Source: UBA11524 sp965646445
GTDB taxonomy: Bacteria > Bacillota > Clostridia > Christensenellales > Aristaeellaceae
Direction of reading: 5' to 3'
Length of the DNA: 64,000 nt
Assembly: GCA_965646445.1 (NCBI GenBank)
Contig: CBFFZW010000013.1
Span: 1-64,000 of the forward strand
In this document: one piece after another, positions 40,754 through 50,248 of the stretch
How positions within the stretch are numbered: position 1 is the first letter of the stretch
Layout of the letters: the number at the start of each line of letters is the position of its first letter
Notes under the pieces: generated by a model
Told to the model about the DNA's origin: nothing
The model's database searches: none
Seen by the model: the letters and a program-made list of their open reading frames with translations, nothing else
Translations under genes and position numbers: made by a program

Positions 40754-41875
40754 TCAGTCGTTGATCCGCTTTTCCGTATCCTGCTCGAACAGGTGCAGCT
40801 TGGCCATGTTGGGCACGATGGCGATCTCCTCCTGCGCGGGTACGGTTTCACCGGTATACTTGAAGACCATCATCTGGTCGCCCGTCTTGATGTGGATCAG
40901 GAAGGCGTCGCCCAGGGGCTCCACGCCGTCGATCACGCCGCGGATGGCGTTGGGCTCACCCGCCTGCGCCAGCACGAAGTCGGAGGGGCGGATGCCCAGG
41001 ATCACCGTTTTGCCTTCATAGCCCGCCAGCGCCGCGGCGTCCTTGTCCGGGACGCTCAGGGTGAAGGTGGCCGCCTGCAGCTTCAGGCCGCTGCCGTCCT
41101 TGACCACCTTGCAGGAGAAGGTGTTGATTTCCGGCGTGCCCAGGAAGCCCGCCACAAACAGGCAGTTGGGGTGATCGTACAGGTCAAAGGGCGTGCCCTG
41201 CTGCATGATGTGGCCGTCCTTCATCAGGACGATGTGATCCGCCATGGTCATGGCCTCGGTCTGGTCGTGGGTGACATAGACAGTGGTCATGTGCAGGCGC
41301 TTCTGAATCTGCTTGAGCTCATAGCGTACCTTGTCGCGGAGCTTGGCGTCCAGGTTGCCCAGGGGCTCATCCAGCAGGAAGACGTTGGCGTCGCGAACCA
41401 TGGCGCGGCCCAGGGCCACGCGCTGGCGCTGACCGCCGGAAAGGTTGGCGATCTTGCGATCCAGGTATTCCTCGATCTCCAGCATCTTGGCCATCTGCAT
41501 GACCTTCTGGTCGATCTTTTCCTTGGCGACCTTCTGCGTCTTTAGCGCGAAGGACATGTTCTCCCGCACCGTCATGTTGGGATACAGGGCGTATTCCTGG
41601 AACACCATGGCGATGTTGCGCTCCTGGGGCGGGACGAAGGTGGTTTCCTTCTTGCCGTTCATCTCGCTCATCAGGGTTTCGCCAAAGCGGATGGAGCCCT
41701 TGACGGGGTGGAGCAGGCCCGCGATGCACTGCATGGCGGTGGACTTACCGCAGCCGGAGGGGCCCAGGAAAACGCAGAACTCGCCGTCCTTGATTTCCAG
41801 GTTCATGCTCTCCAGCACATTGGTCTTGCCCTTGTTGTAGGACACATTCATGTCCTTGATGCTAATCGAAGCCAT
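40754..41875 (-). CDS. ABC sugar transporter ATPase (MsmK/UgpC type)
   Basis: A 373-residue ATPase. Walker A is FLGPSGCGKSTAM, the signature is LSGGQRQRVALGRAM, and Walker B is VFLLDEPLGNLDAKL. A C-terminal OB-like regulatory domain (about 240-373) is typical of CUT1 importers that may be shared among several permeases. It energises the permease pair at 43899-45662. GGAGG precedes the ATG, and the gene lies 20 bp after the GH3 stop. Confidence 0.95.
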   Translation of the reverse strand: MASISIKDMNVSYNKGKTNVLESMNLEIKDGEFCVFLGPSGCGKSTAMQCIAGLLHPVKGSIRFGETLMSEMNGKKETTFVPPQERNIAMVFQEYALYPNMTVRENMSFALKTQKVAKEKIDQKVMQMAKMLEIEEYLDRKIANLSGGQRQRVALGRAMVRDANVFLLDEPLGNLDAKLRDKVRYELKQIQKRLHMTTVYVTHDQTEAMTMADHIVLMKDGHIMQQGTPFDLYDHPNCLFVAGFLGTPEINTFSCKVVKDGSGLKLQAATFTLSVPDKDAAALAGYEGKTVILGIRPSDFVLAQAGEPNAIRGVIDGVEPLGDAFLIHIKTGDQMMVFKYTGETVPAQEEIAIVPNMAKLHLFEQDTEKRIND

Positions 41876-41895
41876 TTCGTTTGTCCTCCTGTCCC

Positions 41896-43785
41896 TTATC
41901 GGCCGAAGGCCTGTACGTCGATGCCGAAGCCGTAGTCAAACAGCGGATCGGCCATATCCTTGGCCAGGTCCTCCCGCTGCAGGAGCACCTGGCTCATGGA
42001 GGCGGGAATCTGGAAGGGGGTCTTGCCGGTGATGGCGTGCTCGCCGTAGAGCGCGTCGGCAATGGCGTCAGCGCCGCAGGTCATGCCGGGCTTGTAGGCC
42101 AGCAGCACGCAGTCGCTGAGGTTGACCATGTCGGTCATCACATAGGCGCGGTTCATCAGGCACACAGTGACGACGGTGGCGCCCGCCTTCTGCAAAGCGG
42201 CGACCATATCCGTCTGCGTGTTGGGGAAGATCAGCGTCGAGGTGCCCCACTCGGGCTCATGGGTACCGGCGCCCTCGCCGATGACCACGATGGCCACGGT
42301 GCCCTCGTCATAGCTGGCTTCCACCAGGGAGGTATCGTCGCCGATGTAGGTCACGTTCTCAGCGCCGGCCTTTTCCTGAAGGGCGGTGAGAATGTTCTTG
42401 GCCTGGTAGGCTTCCACCGTCCAGCCGGAGGACAGGGCGTGGCCGTTCTCCGCCAGGGAGCCCGCGACAATGATCTTCTTGCCCGCCAGCTCGACGGCGT
42501 TCTCGTACTTGACCATGGTCAGCGCCTGAGCGGCGGCTTCCTTCACCAGGGCCTTGTGCTCCGGGTCGCCCAGGGTAGCCACGGCGTTGTCCACGTCCAC
42601 ATAGGGATTCTCGAAAATGCCCAGTTCAAACTTGGCCTTGAGCAGCTTGCCAACCTTTTCGTCCATCTGCTCCTCGGTCAGGGCGCCCACCAGCTTCTTC
42701 ACCTCGCGGGTGCCGGCGCCGCCCAGAGCGTCCGCGCCGGCCACGGCTGCAGGCGTGGGAGACAGACCCCAGTCCGTCTGGATGATGCCGGTATAGCCCA
42801 TCTTCTCCCGCAGCAGCTCCGTCATCACGGTGGCGGACTCATGAGCGTAGTTGTCCACGGCGTCGCCGCCCAGGAAGGGCACGGTGGAGTAGCCGTAGGG
42901 CATGATGGAGGCCGCGCCGGCCTCGATGGCGGCCTCAAAGATGCTCAGGGCTGTCTGGAGGGTTTCCTCATTGAAGACCAGGGGTGTGCCGTCCACGCCG
43001 CCGGTCTGGGATCCGGAACCGGGGAAGTGCTTGACGCAGGTCATCACGGAGGTATCAGTCAGCTCCTTGCCGCCCTGCAGGCCCTTGATGCAGGCCAGCA
43101 CCATCTCGGTGGCCAGCGTCACGTCCTCGCCGAAGCATTCCTGGACGCGGCCCCAGCGGGGATCGGTGGCGATGTCCGCCACGGGGGACAGGCTCATGCG
43201 GACGCCGGCAGCCAGCATTTCCTCACGCTGCAGATCCGCCAGGCGCTCCACCAATTCAACGTTGTTGGTGGCGGCCAGGGTCAGCTGGTCAGGCAGGATG
43301 GTCGCGCCGTCGATCCAGCTGGCGCCGATCACCGAGTCCATCGAGAACACCACGGGAATGCCCAGCCGGGAGCTTTCCGCCAGGGCCTGAATCTCATTGG
43401 TGCGCTCGGCGGCCTCCTTGGGGCCGTCCTGCAGATAGGAATAAGCCAGGGCGAAGCCGATGTCCATCTCGGCAAACCAGCTTTCCTTGAGGGTCACCAG
43501 CGTCACATGGAGCATCTGGTAGGCTTTATCCTCAATGGTCATCTGGCTGAGCAGGTCGGCAGTGCGCTCCTCGGCGGAAAGCCGCCAGTCCTCATACTTG
43601 TCCAGGGCGCCGTTCTTGTTCAGATCCTTAAACTGATAGCCGTCAGCCTCGATGATCGCCACAGAATCCGTGCCCAGCACAGGCTGGGTGTAGGTTTCCT
43701 CCGCCAGCGCGGCGGGCGCCATGGTCGCGGCCAGGGCGGCGGCAACCGACAGGGAAGCAAGACGCTTCACAAACCCTTTTTTCAT
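41896..43785 (-). CDS. Secreted GH3 glycosidase (629 aa)
   Basis: The signal peptide MKKGFVKRLASLSVAAALAATMAPAALA (quoted in part: LASLSVAAALAATMAPAALA) is followed by the EF-hand-like loop DLNKNGALDKYED and the GH3 two-domain fold. The nucleophile is D338 in GIIQTDWG; RWGRVQECFGED, KHFPGSGSQ and a terminal YGFGI are standard. It is shorter than the GH3s at 32183 and 54553 and lacks their C-terminal beta domain. It lies inside the ABC transporter operon, between permease and ATPase genes, so its product is probably the imported sugar. AAAGGAG precedes the ATG. Confidence 0.93.
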   Translation of the reverse strand: MKKGFVKRLASLSVAAALAATMAPAALAEETYTQPVLGTDSVAIIEADGYQFKDLNKNGALDKYEDWRLSAEERTADLLSQMTIEDKAYQMLHVTLVTLKESWFAEMDIGFALAYSYLQDGPKEAAERTNEIQALAESSRLGIPVVFSMDSVIGASWIDGATILPDQLTLAATNNVELVERLADLQREEMLAAGVRMSLSPVADIATDPRWGRVQECFGEDVTLATEMVLACIKGLQGGKELTDTSVMTCVKHFPGSGSQTGGVDGTPLVFNEETLQTALSIFEAAIEAGAASIMPYGYSTVPFLGGDAVDNYAHESATVMTELLREKMGYTGIIQTDWGLSPTPAAVAGADALGGAGTREVKKLVGALTEEQMDEKVGKLLKAKFELGIFENPYVDVDNAVATLGDPEHKALVKEAAAQALTMVKYENAVELAGKKIIVAGSLAENGHALSSGWTVEAYQAKNILTALQEKAGAENVTYIGDDTSLVEASYDEGTVAIVVIGEGAGTHEPEWGTSTLIFPNTQTDMVAALQKAGATVVTVCLMNRAYVMTDMVNLSDCVLLAYKPGMTCGADAIADALYGEHAITGKTPFQIPASMSQVLLQREDLAKDMADPLFDYGFGIDVQAFGR

Positions 43786-43898
43786 TCTTGTTTGACTCCT
43801 TTCCTTATACTAAACGCCATTGAACAGCGAACATGTGCGGAGCAGATTTTTCCTTCCGCCAAGGCCGCAGATGTTCTCCCTTTGACTTGAGTTTAGTA

Positions 43899-44777
43899 TT
43901 ACGAGGCCGTCACCGCACCGGCCATGTAGCCGCGGATGAGGTATTTCCCCATGAAGATATACAGAATCAGCACCGGCAGGGCCAGAATCATGGAACCCGC
44001 CATCTGCACGTTGAAGTCGGCAGCCATGGTACCGGCCAGCTCGTTCAGGGCGATGGTAGCGGGCTTGGCGTCATAGCCGCCCAGCACCAGCGCAAAGAGC
44101 ATCTCGTTCCAAATGGAGGTGCACTGGAACACAAACACCGTAATGTTGGCGATCTTCGTGTTGGGCACCACAATTTTGGCGTAAATCTGCCAGGGGCCGT
44201 TGCCGTCAATCATGGCCTGGCGGATCAGCGCGTCCGGCACATCGGCATAGTAGCCGCGCATCATCACCGTGCACATGGGCGTACCGAAGACCGAGTGAAC
44301 CAGAATCAGGCCCAGCACGTTATCGTACAGGTTGAGAGCGTTGATGGTCTGCAGCAGCGGAATCAGGATGGCCTGGAAGGGCAGGTAGGTGGCCGCCACC
44401 AGGAGAATGAAGAAGGCGTTGCTGAACTTGAACTTGAACTTCGTCAGCGCGTAGGCGCAGATGGAGCCCAGGATCAGCGAACCCGCCGCGCCGCCGATGG
44501 TGATAATCAGACTGTTGAGCAGCGGAATCTTCAGCTCCTCAAAGGCGCTGACGTAGCCCTCGGTAGTCACCTCCATGGGCAGGGCCACAGGGCTGGAGGT
44601 CATCACTTCGTTGTTAGTCTTAAAGGAGGTGGTCAGCGTACCCCAGAAGGGCAGCATGTAAAACACCAGAAAGGCCACCATGATGAGATAGTACAGCACA
44701 TGCAGGGCGTGCAGATGCCACCGGGGCCGGGGCTTGCGTTCCTGCTGAGGCATTGTCGAGGTCATCGTGTTTTGCAT
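43899..44777 (-). CDS. ABC sugar permease, MalG-type (CUT1)
   Basis: A 292-residue permease with six membrane helices. The conserved EAA loop is VPDALIRQAMIDGNGPWQIYAKIVVPNTK. It pairs with the MalF-type permease whose stop is 6 bp upstream. A 9-bp inverted repeat (ATACTAAAC at 43807-43815, GTTTAGTAT at 43891-43899) brackets the gap to the next gene. The substrate is inferred to be a beta-glucoside or oligosaccharide from the GH3 neighbours. Confidence 0.94.
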   Translation of the reverse strand: MQNTMTSTMPQQERKPRPRWHLHALHVLYYLIMVAFLVFYMLPFWGTLTTSFKTNNEVMTSSPVALPMEVTTEGYVSAFEELKIPLLNSLIITIGGAAGSLILGSICAYALTKFKFKFSNAFFILLVAATYLPFQAILIPLLQTINALNLYDNVLGLILVHSVFGTPMCTVMMRGYYADVPDALIRQAMIDGNGPWQIYAKIVVPNTKIANITVFVFQCTSIWNEMLFALVLGGYDAKPATIALNELAGTMAADFNVQMAGSMILALPVLILYIFMGKYLIRGYMAGAVTAS

Positions 44778-44783
44778 GCTCTG

Positions 44784-45662
44784 TCACTTCCTTCGGTTGG
44801 TCCAGTAGGTCAGGGGAAGAATCAGCACCAGCACCAGGGCCAGCAGGAAGCAGCTGATGGCCGCCGAGTGGGCGAAGTTGTTCTTTTGGAAGGCCTCGTT
44901 GTACATCCAGATGGGCAATGTCGTGGCGCTCTTCATGGTGTAGCCCACCAGAGACACGATGAAGTCAAAGGAGCGCAGGGCATACATGGCCAGGATGGTG
45001 ATGCAGGAGCCCATGGCGCCCTTCAGCTGGGGAATAATCAGCTTCCAGTAGATGCGCGGGGAGAAGGCGCCGTCCAGCTTGGCAGCATTGATAACGTTTT
45101 CCGGCACGGACTTGATGCCCGCCAGGAAGATGACCGCCACATAGCCGGAGAACTGCCACACCAGCGCGATGATGATGGAAAGCATCACCGTCTCCGGCTT
45201 GGAGGCCCACATCAGGTTCGCCGTGTCCACGCCGAAGATTTGCAAAAAGGAGTTCAGAACGCCGTTTTGCGGCCGATACATCCAGGCCCACACCGTACCC
45301 GTCACCACAAAGGAAAGGGAGAAGGGCAGGAGGATCAGGTTGCGGAAGAGCGTCGTACCCCGCAGCGCCTGATCCATCAGCAGCGCCAGGCCAAGGCCCA
45401 GCAGCAGGCACAGGGGAATCAGGCAGAACAGCAGCAGCGTATTGCCCAGGGATGTCCAGAAATACTCGTTCTCGAACATCCACCGGTAGTTGCCGAAGCC
45501 GCCCCAGCCATAGGAAGCCGTCAGGTCGCCCCTGGCCCAGTCGGACACGGACACCCAGACGTTCCAGCCCAGGGAGATGTAGACAAAGTAGAGAATCAGC
45601 ACCGCCGGTATAATAACCGGCCACATGGGATGCCGCTTGAAAAACTTGTGTAAGGCTTGCAT
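44784..45662 (-). CDS. ABC sugar permease, MalF-type (CUT1)
   Basis: A 292-residue permease with six helices (PVIIPAVLILYFVYISLGWN first). The EAA loop is SVPENVINAAKLDGAFSPRIYWKLIIPQLK (20-residue core VPENVINAAKLDGAFSPRIY). The start ATG was chosen for AGGAGG 6 bp upstream; an extension to 45737 has no ribosome site and crosses the hairpin at 45686-45733. Confidence 0.94.
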   Translation of the reverse strand: MQALHKFFKRHPMWPVIIPAVLILYFVYISLGWNVWVSVSDWARGDLTASYGWGGFGNYRWMFENEYFWTSLGNTLLLFCLIPLCLLLGLGLALLMDQALRGTTLFRNLILLPFSLSFVVTGTVWAWMYRPQNGVLNSFLQIFGVDTANLMWASKPETVMLSIIIALVWQFSGYVAVIFLAGIKSVPENVINAAKLDGAFSPRIYWKLIIPQLKGAMGSCITILAMYALRSFDFIVSLVGYTMKSATTLPIWMYNEAFQKNNFAHSAAISCFLLALVLVLILPLTYWTNRRK

Positions 45663-45685
45663 AGCCAACCTCCTGTCCTGATAAA

Positions 45686-45733
45686 ATCGCCTGCGCAGGG
45701 CGGGGATGCGCAATCCGTTCCTGCGCAGGCGAT
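45686..45733 (-). terminator. Mid-operon hairpin, probable partial terminator
   Basis: Perfect 14-bp stem ATCGCCTGCGCAGG/CCTGCGCAGGCGAT with a 20-nt loop, followed on the minus strand by TTTTATC. It lies between the GH3 gene and the MalF-type permease gene, where such a structure would lower permease expression relative to the secreted components. Confidence 0.7.
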
Positions 45734-45806
45734 GCAAGGCTGCGGCTGGGAGTAAGGTATTCAGAGGAGGAATGCCGCGTGCCTGCCGCAGCGCCTGCTT
45801 GCTTGG

Positions 45807-47813
45807 TTACTCGCCGTAGCTCAGGCCGAAGCCATACTCATACAGCGGGTCCTCCAGGTCAAAGGAGATGTCGCTCTCCTGAGCCTCCACAGAGGCCATG
45901 TCCCTGGGCATCGCCATGGGCAGCTTGCCGGTGGGGTTGTTCATGCCATAGATGGTCTTCGCGATGGCGATACCGCCCTGCTGTCCGGGATAGTAGGCCA
46001 TCAGGATGGCGTTGGTATTCTCGTCGCACCAGGACATGATGTAGGGACGGCCGCCGATAATCACGGTGATGATAGGCGTGCCGGTGGCCTTCACGGCCTC
46101 CAGGATATCCTGCTGGGACTGGGTGATCTCCAGGGTGTTGTAGCCCCAGGTGGGGTTGTGCTGGTAGGACGCCTCGCCCACGGCGATGATCGCCACGTCG
46201 CAGGTCTTGGCCAGCTCGGTGATCTTCTCCACGTCCTCCGCCTCATAGATAACCTCGGCGCCCTCGCCGGCCAGCTGCGCAAGGGCCTGGGCCAGGGTCG
46301 TGCCCTCCTGGCTGGAGGTCCAGCCGCCGCACAGGCTGTCCATGTCGCCGGCACGCATACCGGCCACCAGAATCTTCTTGCCGGCGGATTCCAGAGGCAG
46401 GATGCCGTCGTTCTTCAGCAGGGTCATGGCCTTCTCGGCAGCCTCCAGGTTGACGGCCTGGTTGGCGTCGCAGCCCACATACTCAGCGGCATAGGCCACG
46501 TCCACATAGGGATTCTCGAAAATGCCAAGCTGGAACTTCTCGCGCAGCACGCGGGTCGCGGCGGCGTTGATGACTTCCTCGGTAATCTTGCCCTGGCCGT
46601 AGAGCTCCTCCATCTGGTCGATCAGACGGATGGACTCGCCGCCGATGCCGTCCACCTGGCCCTCCATCACGCCGATGAGGATGGCCTCCTCCTCGGAGCA
46701 CTCGTCGCCCCACATGGAGGTGGACTGCTGGATGCCCCAGATCATGCCCCAGTCGGTCTGGATGATGCCCTCAAAGCCCATGCCGTTGCGCAGGAGATCC
46801 TGCAGCGTCGCGCGGGAACCCAGGGCGGCGGTGGTATCCAGCACCAGGGGAATGCTGTAATAGGGCATCACGGAGCCGACGTTCACCCCAAGCGCCGCAT
46901 AGTAGGGCTTCAGGTGGGTCTGCAGGGATTCCTCGGTGGACACGATGGGCGCCTGATCCAGGCCGTCCATCTGGGGGCCGGCGCCGGGGAAGTGCTTGAT
47001 GCAGGCGATGATGCCGCCGTCGTTAAGGCCTTCGCTGCCGTTCTGATAGGCCACGATCTGGGCGCGAACCATCTGCGTCACCAACTCGGGATCCTCGCCG
47101 AAGGTCTCCATCACGCGGCCCCAGCGGGGTTCGGAGGCGATGTCAGCTTCGGGGGACAGGGTCATGCGGACGCCCATAGCCATCAGCTCGTTGCGCTGAA
47201 TCTCAGCCAGACGGGTCACCAGGTCTTCGTCACGGGTCGCGGCCTGAGAGAGGTTGTGGCCGGTGACCGTGGCGCCGTTGACGTAGGAAGCGCCATGCAC
47301 CGAGTCCATGGAGACCACCACGGGCACGCCCAGGCGGGACTCCTCGCACCACTCCTGCACCTTGTTCATGGTGGTGGCGGCGGTAGCGGCGCTGTCCGCC
47401 ACGTTGAACTCACGCACCAGCACCATGCCGATGTTCTCGGTGGCCATCCACTTCTGCAGATAGCTGGGATACTTGCCGTTATCCTTGGGGGTGAAGGTGG
47501 GGTGCTGCATCTGCGCGATGCGCTCACGGATGGTCATCTGCGAGAGCAGATCGGCGGTACGGGTATCGGCGTCCACTCGCCAGTCCTCGTAAACGTCCAG
47601 GGTGCCGTTGGCGTTCAGATCCTTGAACTTCAGGCCGTCCACCTCAATAATCTGCTTGCTGACGGCCATCAGCTCACGCTGGGTATCGGTGGCTTCCACA
47701 TGGACGTACTGCACGTCCTCCGCGGCGGCCAGGGAAGCGGGCATCATGGTCATGCCCAGGGCCAGGGCGGCGGCCAGAGAAGCGCCGCGCTTGAACAAAC
47801 GATTAGTCAACAA
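45807..47813 (-). CDS. Secreted GH3 glycosidase (668 aa, TTG start)
   Basis: The signal peptide (LFKRGASLAAALALGMTMMP, then ASLAAAE) is followed by the EF-hand-like DLNANGTLDVYED loop and a GH3 fold with nucleophile D354 in GIIQTDWGM. It also has RWGRVMETFGEDPEL, KHFPGAGPQ and a terminal YGFGLSYGE. The start is read as TTG at 47813, because AAGGAG lies 9 bp upstream and the reading overlaps the solute-binding-protein stop by 11 bp, giving translational coupling. A longer frame back to 47903 would run through the upstream gene without a ribosome site. Confidence 0.92.
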   Translation of the reverse strand: MLTNRLFKRGASLAAALALGMTMMPASLAAAEDVQYVHVEATDTQRELMAVSKQIIEVDGLKFKDLNANGTLDVYEDWRVDADTRTADLLSQMTIRERIAQMQHPTFTPKDNGKYPSYLQKWMATENIGMVLVREFNVADSAATAATTMNKVQEWCEESRLGVPVVVSMDSVHGASYVNGATVTGHNLSQAATRDEDLVTRLAEIQRNELMAMGVRMTLSPEADIASEPRWGRVMETFGEDPELVTQMVRAQIVAYQNGSEGLNDGGIIACIKHFPGAGPQMDGLDQAPIVSTEESLQTHLKPYYAALGVNVGSVMPYYSIPLVLDTTAALGSRATLQDLLRNGMGFEGIIQTDWGMIWGIQQSTSMWGDECSEEEAILIGVMEGQVDGIGGESIRLIDQMEELYGQGKITEEVINAAATRVLREKFQLGIFENPYVDVAYAAEYVGCDANQAVNLEAAEKAMTLLKNDGILPLESAGKKILVAGMRAGDMDSLCGGWTSSQEGTTLAQALAQLAGEGAEVIYEAEDVEKITELAKTCDVAIIAVGEASYQHNPTWGYNTLEITQSQQDILEAVKATGTPIITVIIGGRPYIMSWCDENTNAILMAYYPGQQGGIAIAKTIYGMNNPTGKLPMAMPRDMASVEAQESDISFDLEDPLYEYGFGLSYGE

Positions 47814-49167
47814 TGTTCCAATCTCCTTCCAGGCCGGACTCCTGCAGAGCCACGACGATATTATGCGCGTAACGAGCGGTATCGGGATCAGAAGCGACAG
47901 CAAAATCCTGAATGCGGGTCTGCAGATCCGTGGAGGCGGACCAGGGCAGGGCCGTGCCGTGGGTGAAGCTGGGATAGGTCTTGGTGGTCTCAGCGGTCAG
48001 TTCCTGCTTATCCAGCAGGGTGCGCTCGCAGTAGGCGGATTCGGGAGTATCGGTGTAGGGAGAGATGCACTCCTTGAGCTGGGAGAAGGCCACCTGCACA
48101 TCCGTGGTCGTAACGTTATAAGCCCAGCGGACGCCCGCCTGCACATCAGCCGAGTCGTTGGACACCACGAAGCCGTCCACGTTCAGGCCGAAGTAGCCGT
48201 CGGTGCCGGGGAAGGTGAACACGCCGTAATCCTGGCCGTACACCTGGCCCATGCTGGTCATCAGCGGCTGCATCCAACTGCCCATGATCTGCATGGCGTA
48301 CTGGCCCGCCACCACCTGGCCGGAGGTCTCGTACCAATCGCGGGAGGAATGATCGGGAGCCACATAGGTCAGCAGCTTCTTGTAGGTGTCCAGCACCGTC
48401 TGCACCTGGGCCTCGGTGGCCTTGCCGTTGATAAAGTCCTGATAGAGCTGCGGGTCGGTGCCGATCATGATGTTTTCAAACACCTGGCAGGCAGGCCAGC
48501 CCTTGCGGTCGCCCAGATCGATGGGGTAGTAGCCGTCCGGCATGGCGGCGGCCAGCTGATCGCAGATGGCCCAGAACTCGTCCCAGGTGATGTTCTCATG
48601 ATCCGGGACGGCCACGCCGTACTGCTCGAACACATGCTTGTTGTAATAGATCACATTGGTTTTGTGGATGCCCACAGGCACGATGTGCTGCTTGCCGTCG
48701 GAAGCGGTGCACATTTCCTCCAGGCCGGGCAGCAAGCGATTGCTCACATCGGCGAACTCCCAGACCTTGCCCAGATCCAGCAGCATGTCGGAGGCCAGAT
48801 AGGGCTCGATCTCCTGGCCGGGATGGGCCTGGAAGGTCTCGGGGGACTTGCCCGCCTGCTGGAGCACCTTGACCTTCATGACCATCGCGCCGCCGGCGCC
48901 GCCGGGGATGGCGTTGGACTTGGCGTTAACGTTGGTGTAGACGCCGGAGAAGCCTGCGATGATGGACTCGATGGCGTCCTTCTCGCCGCCGGCCGTCCAC
49001 CAATGGTACACATTGGCCGTGCCCTGGGCGCCGGTATCCTGGATGATGGCGGGAACGTCCATATCATCCGCGTTCAGCTTGGCGTTCCTCGCCGCCAGCG
49101 CGGAGGGAATCGCCGCCAGGGTCATGACGCCGGCCAGGGCCAGCGCCGCCACTTTCTTCATCTTCAT
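47803..49167 (-). CDS. ABC transporter extracellular solute-binding protein (family 1)
   Basis: A 454-residue sugar-binding protein (NVYHWWTAGGEKDAIESIIAGF, HKTNVIYYNKHVFEQYGVA, ITWDEFWAICDQL). The signal peptide KKVAALALAGVMTLAAIPSALA ends in ALA-A with no lipobox Cys, which is unusual for a monoderm binding protein. It delivers sugar to the permeases at 43899-45662. The start ATG is 10 bp after AAGGAGG. Confidence 0.94.
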   Translation of the reverse strand: MKMKKVAALALAGVMTLAAIPSALAARNAKLNADDMDVPAIIQDTGAQGTANVYHWWTAGGEKDAIESIIAGFSGVYTNVNAKSNAIPGGAGGAMVMKVKVLQQAGKSPETFQAHPGQEIEPYLASDMLLDLGKVWEFADVSNRLLPGLEEMCTASDGKQHIVPVGIHKTNVIYYNKHVFEQYGVAVPDHENITWDEFWAICDQLAAAMPDGYYPIDLGDRKGWPACQVFENIMIGTDPQLYQDFINGKATEAQVQTVLDTYKKLLTYVAPDHSSRDWYETSGQVVAGQYAMQIMGSWMQPLMTSMGQVYGQDYGVFTFPGTDGYFGLNVDGFVVSNDSADVQAGVRWAYNVTTTDVQVAFSQLKECISPYTDTPESAYCERTLLDKQELTAETTKTYPSFTHGTALPWSASTDLQTRIQDFAVASDPDTARYAHNIVVALQESGLEGDWNIVD

Positions 49168-49186
49168 GCTTGATTGCCCTCCTTGC

Positions 49187-49978
49187 TTACTTTTCCACAA
49201 AGGTCAGCGTGCCCCACAGAGAAGGATTGGTGTCCACTTCCTCGCTGCCGGAAGCCTGCATACGCACCGTCGCCACGCCGGGGCAGGGGAAGTCCAGGTC
49301 GAACATGCCGACCTCAAAGCCGATGGTCATGCCGTTTTCGGGCTTGAGCTGGGGCAGGTTCTCGTTGGAGAAGTTGCTCCAGGGGATCACGCACTCGAAG
49401 GTGTAGCCGCCCTCGATTTCCTGGATGGCGCACTCGAAGCCTTCCAGCACCTGCTCGTCGCCGTCCTCGCCCATGCTCTCAAAGCCGGCGTTGTCAGCGA
49501 TCATCTCACGGTCGATGCCGTTGCAGTAGTCGTAATCGTCAATGATCTGGGTGTAGCGGAAGTCCGTGGCCGTGTACTCCGTCCGGTCAGGATCGGCGCT
49601 AGGGTCGGTGGAGAGGAACACCACCAGGGAGTCGGCCATATCCGGGGGGAAGCCCTCGCGATACATAAAGGGGGTATCATCCATGACCTTGGCGGCCAGG
49701 TAGAGATTTTCCTCGGACCACATCACATACACGTCAAAGGCGCAGTCCTTGTCGTCCGTCCACTGGCCGGGGTCGCGAACGACCTGCGCCATGGTGTTGG
49801 CGGTCATGGGAGAAGAGGTGTCCCAGTCGCTCAGGTCGCCGTCGATGGTGATCTCACCCGTCACCTTCGCGGCCTCAATGCCGTGGCTGCCGTACGCCAG
49901 CGCGCTGGAGCACAGGCTCAGCGACATCACCACTGCCAACATGACCATCCAGAATTTGCGAACCATACCATGTCTCAT
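49187..49978 (-). CDS. Secreted CBM9-like carbohydrate-binding protein
   Basis: A 263-residue exported protein with a signal peptide (FWMVMLAVVMSLSLCSSALA) and one CBM9/DOMON-like beta-sandwich. It opens with ITIDGDLSDWDTSSPM and includes YVMWSEENLYLAAKV and FECVIPWSNFSNENLP, the standard CBM9-fold pattern. It is the first gene of the leftward transport operon, 19 bp before the solute-binding protein. A similar protein is at 53658-54437. No catalytic domain is attached, so it probably captures oligosaccharides. Divergent from the sensor kinase gene at 50249. AAGGAGG precedes the ATG. Confidence 0.85.
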   Translation of the reverse strand: MRHGMVRKFWMVMLAVVMSLSLCSSALAYGSHGIEAAKVTGEITIDGDLSDWDTSSPMTANTMAQVVRDPGQWTDDKDCAFDVYVMWSEENLYLAAKVMDDTPFMYREGFPPDMADSLVVFLSTDPSADPDRTEYTATDFRYTQIIDDYDYCNGIDREMIADNAGFESMGEDGDEQVLEGFECAIQEIEGGYTFECVIPWSNFSNENLPQLKPENGMTIGFEVGMFDLDFPCPGVATVRMQASGSEEVDTNPSLWGTLTFVEK

Positions 49979-50248
49979 ACATTTTCCTCCTTGTGACTGT
50001 GGCGCGCCATTGACGCCGCGTTTTGATAAACCGTACTCCGGCTTGCATTGTCATTATAGAATATCCGCCCGCTTCATGCTCTGGAAAAATCCGAACAAGG
50101 AGCGGAAAATCCATGACTGCAACGCCCCGGTAGGAATATCCGACACAATTTTATGGAAAAAACGGTATCGTTCTTCTTCTTCGGATATGAATATGATATA
50201 ATGATGCTGTTTTTCAGCCTGACCCAACCGCAAAGGAGGTGCCCGGAA

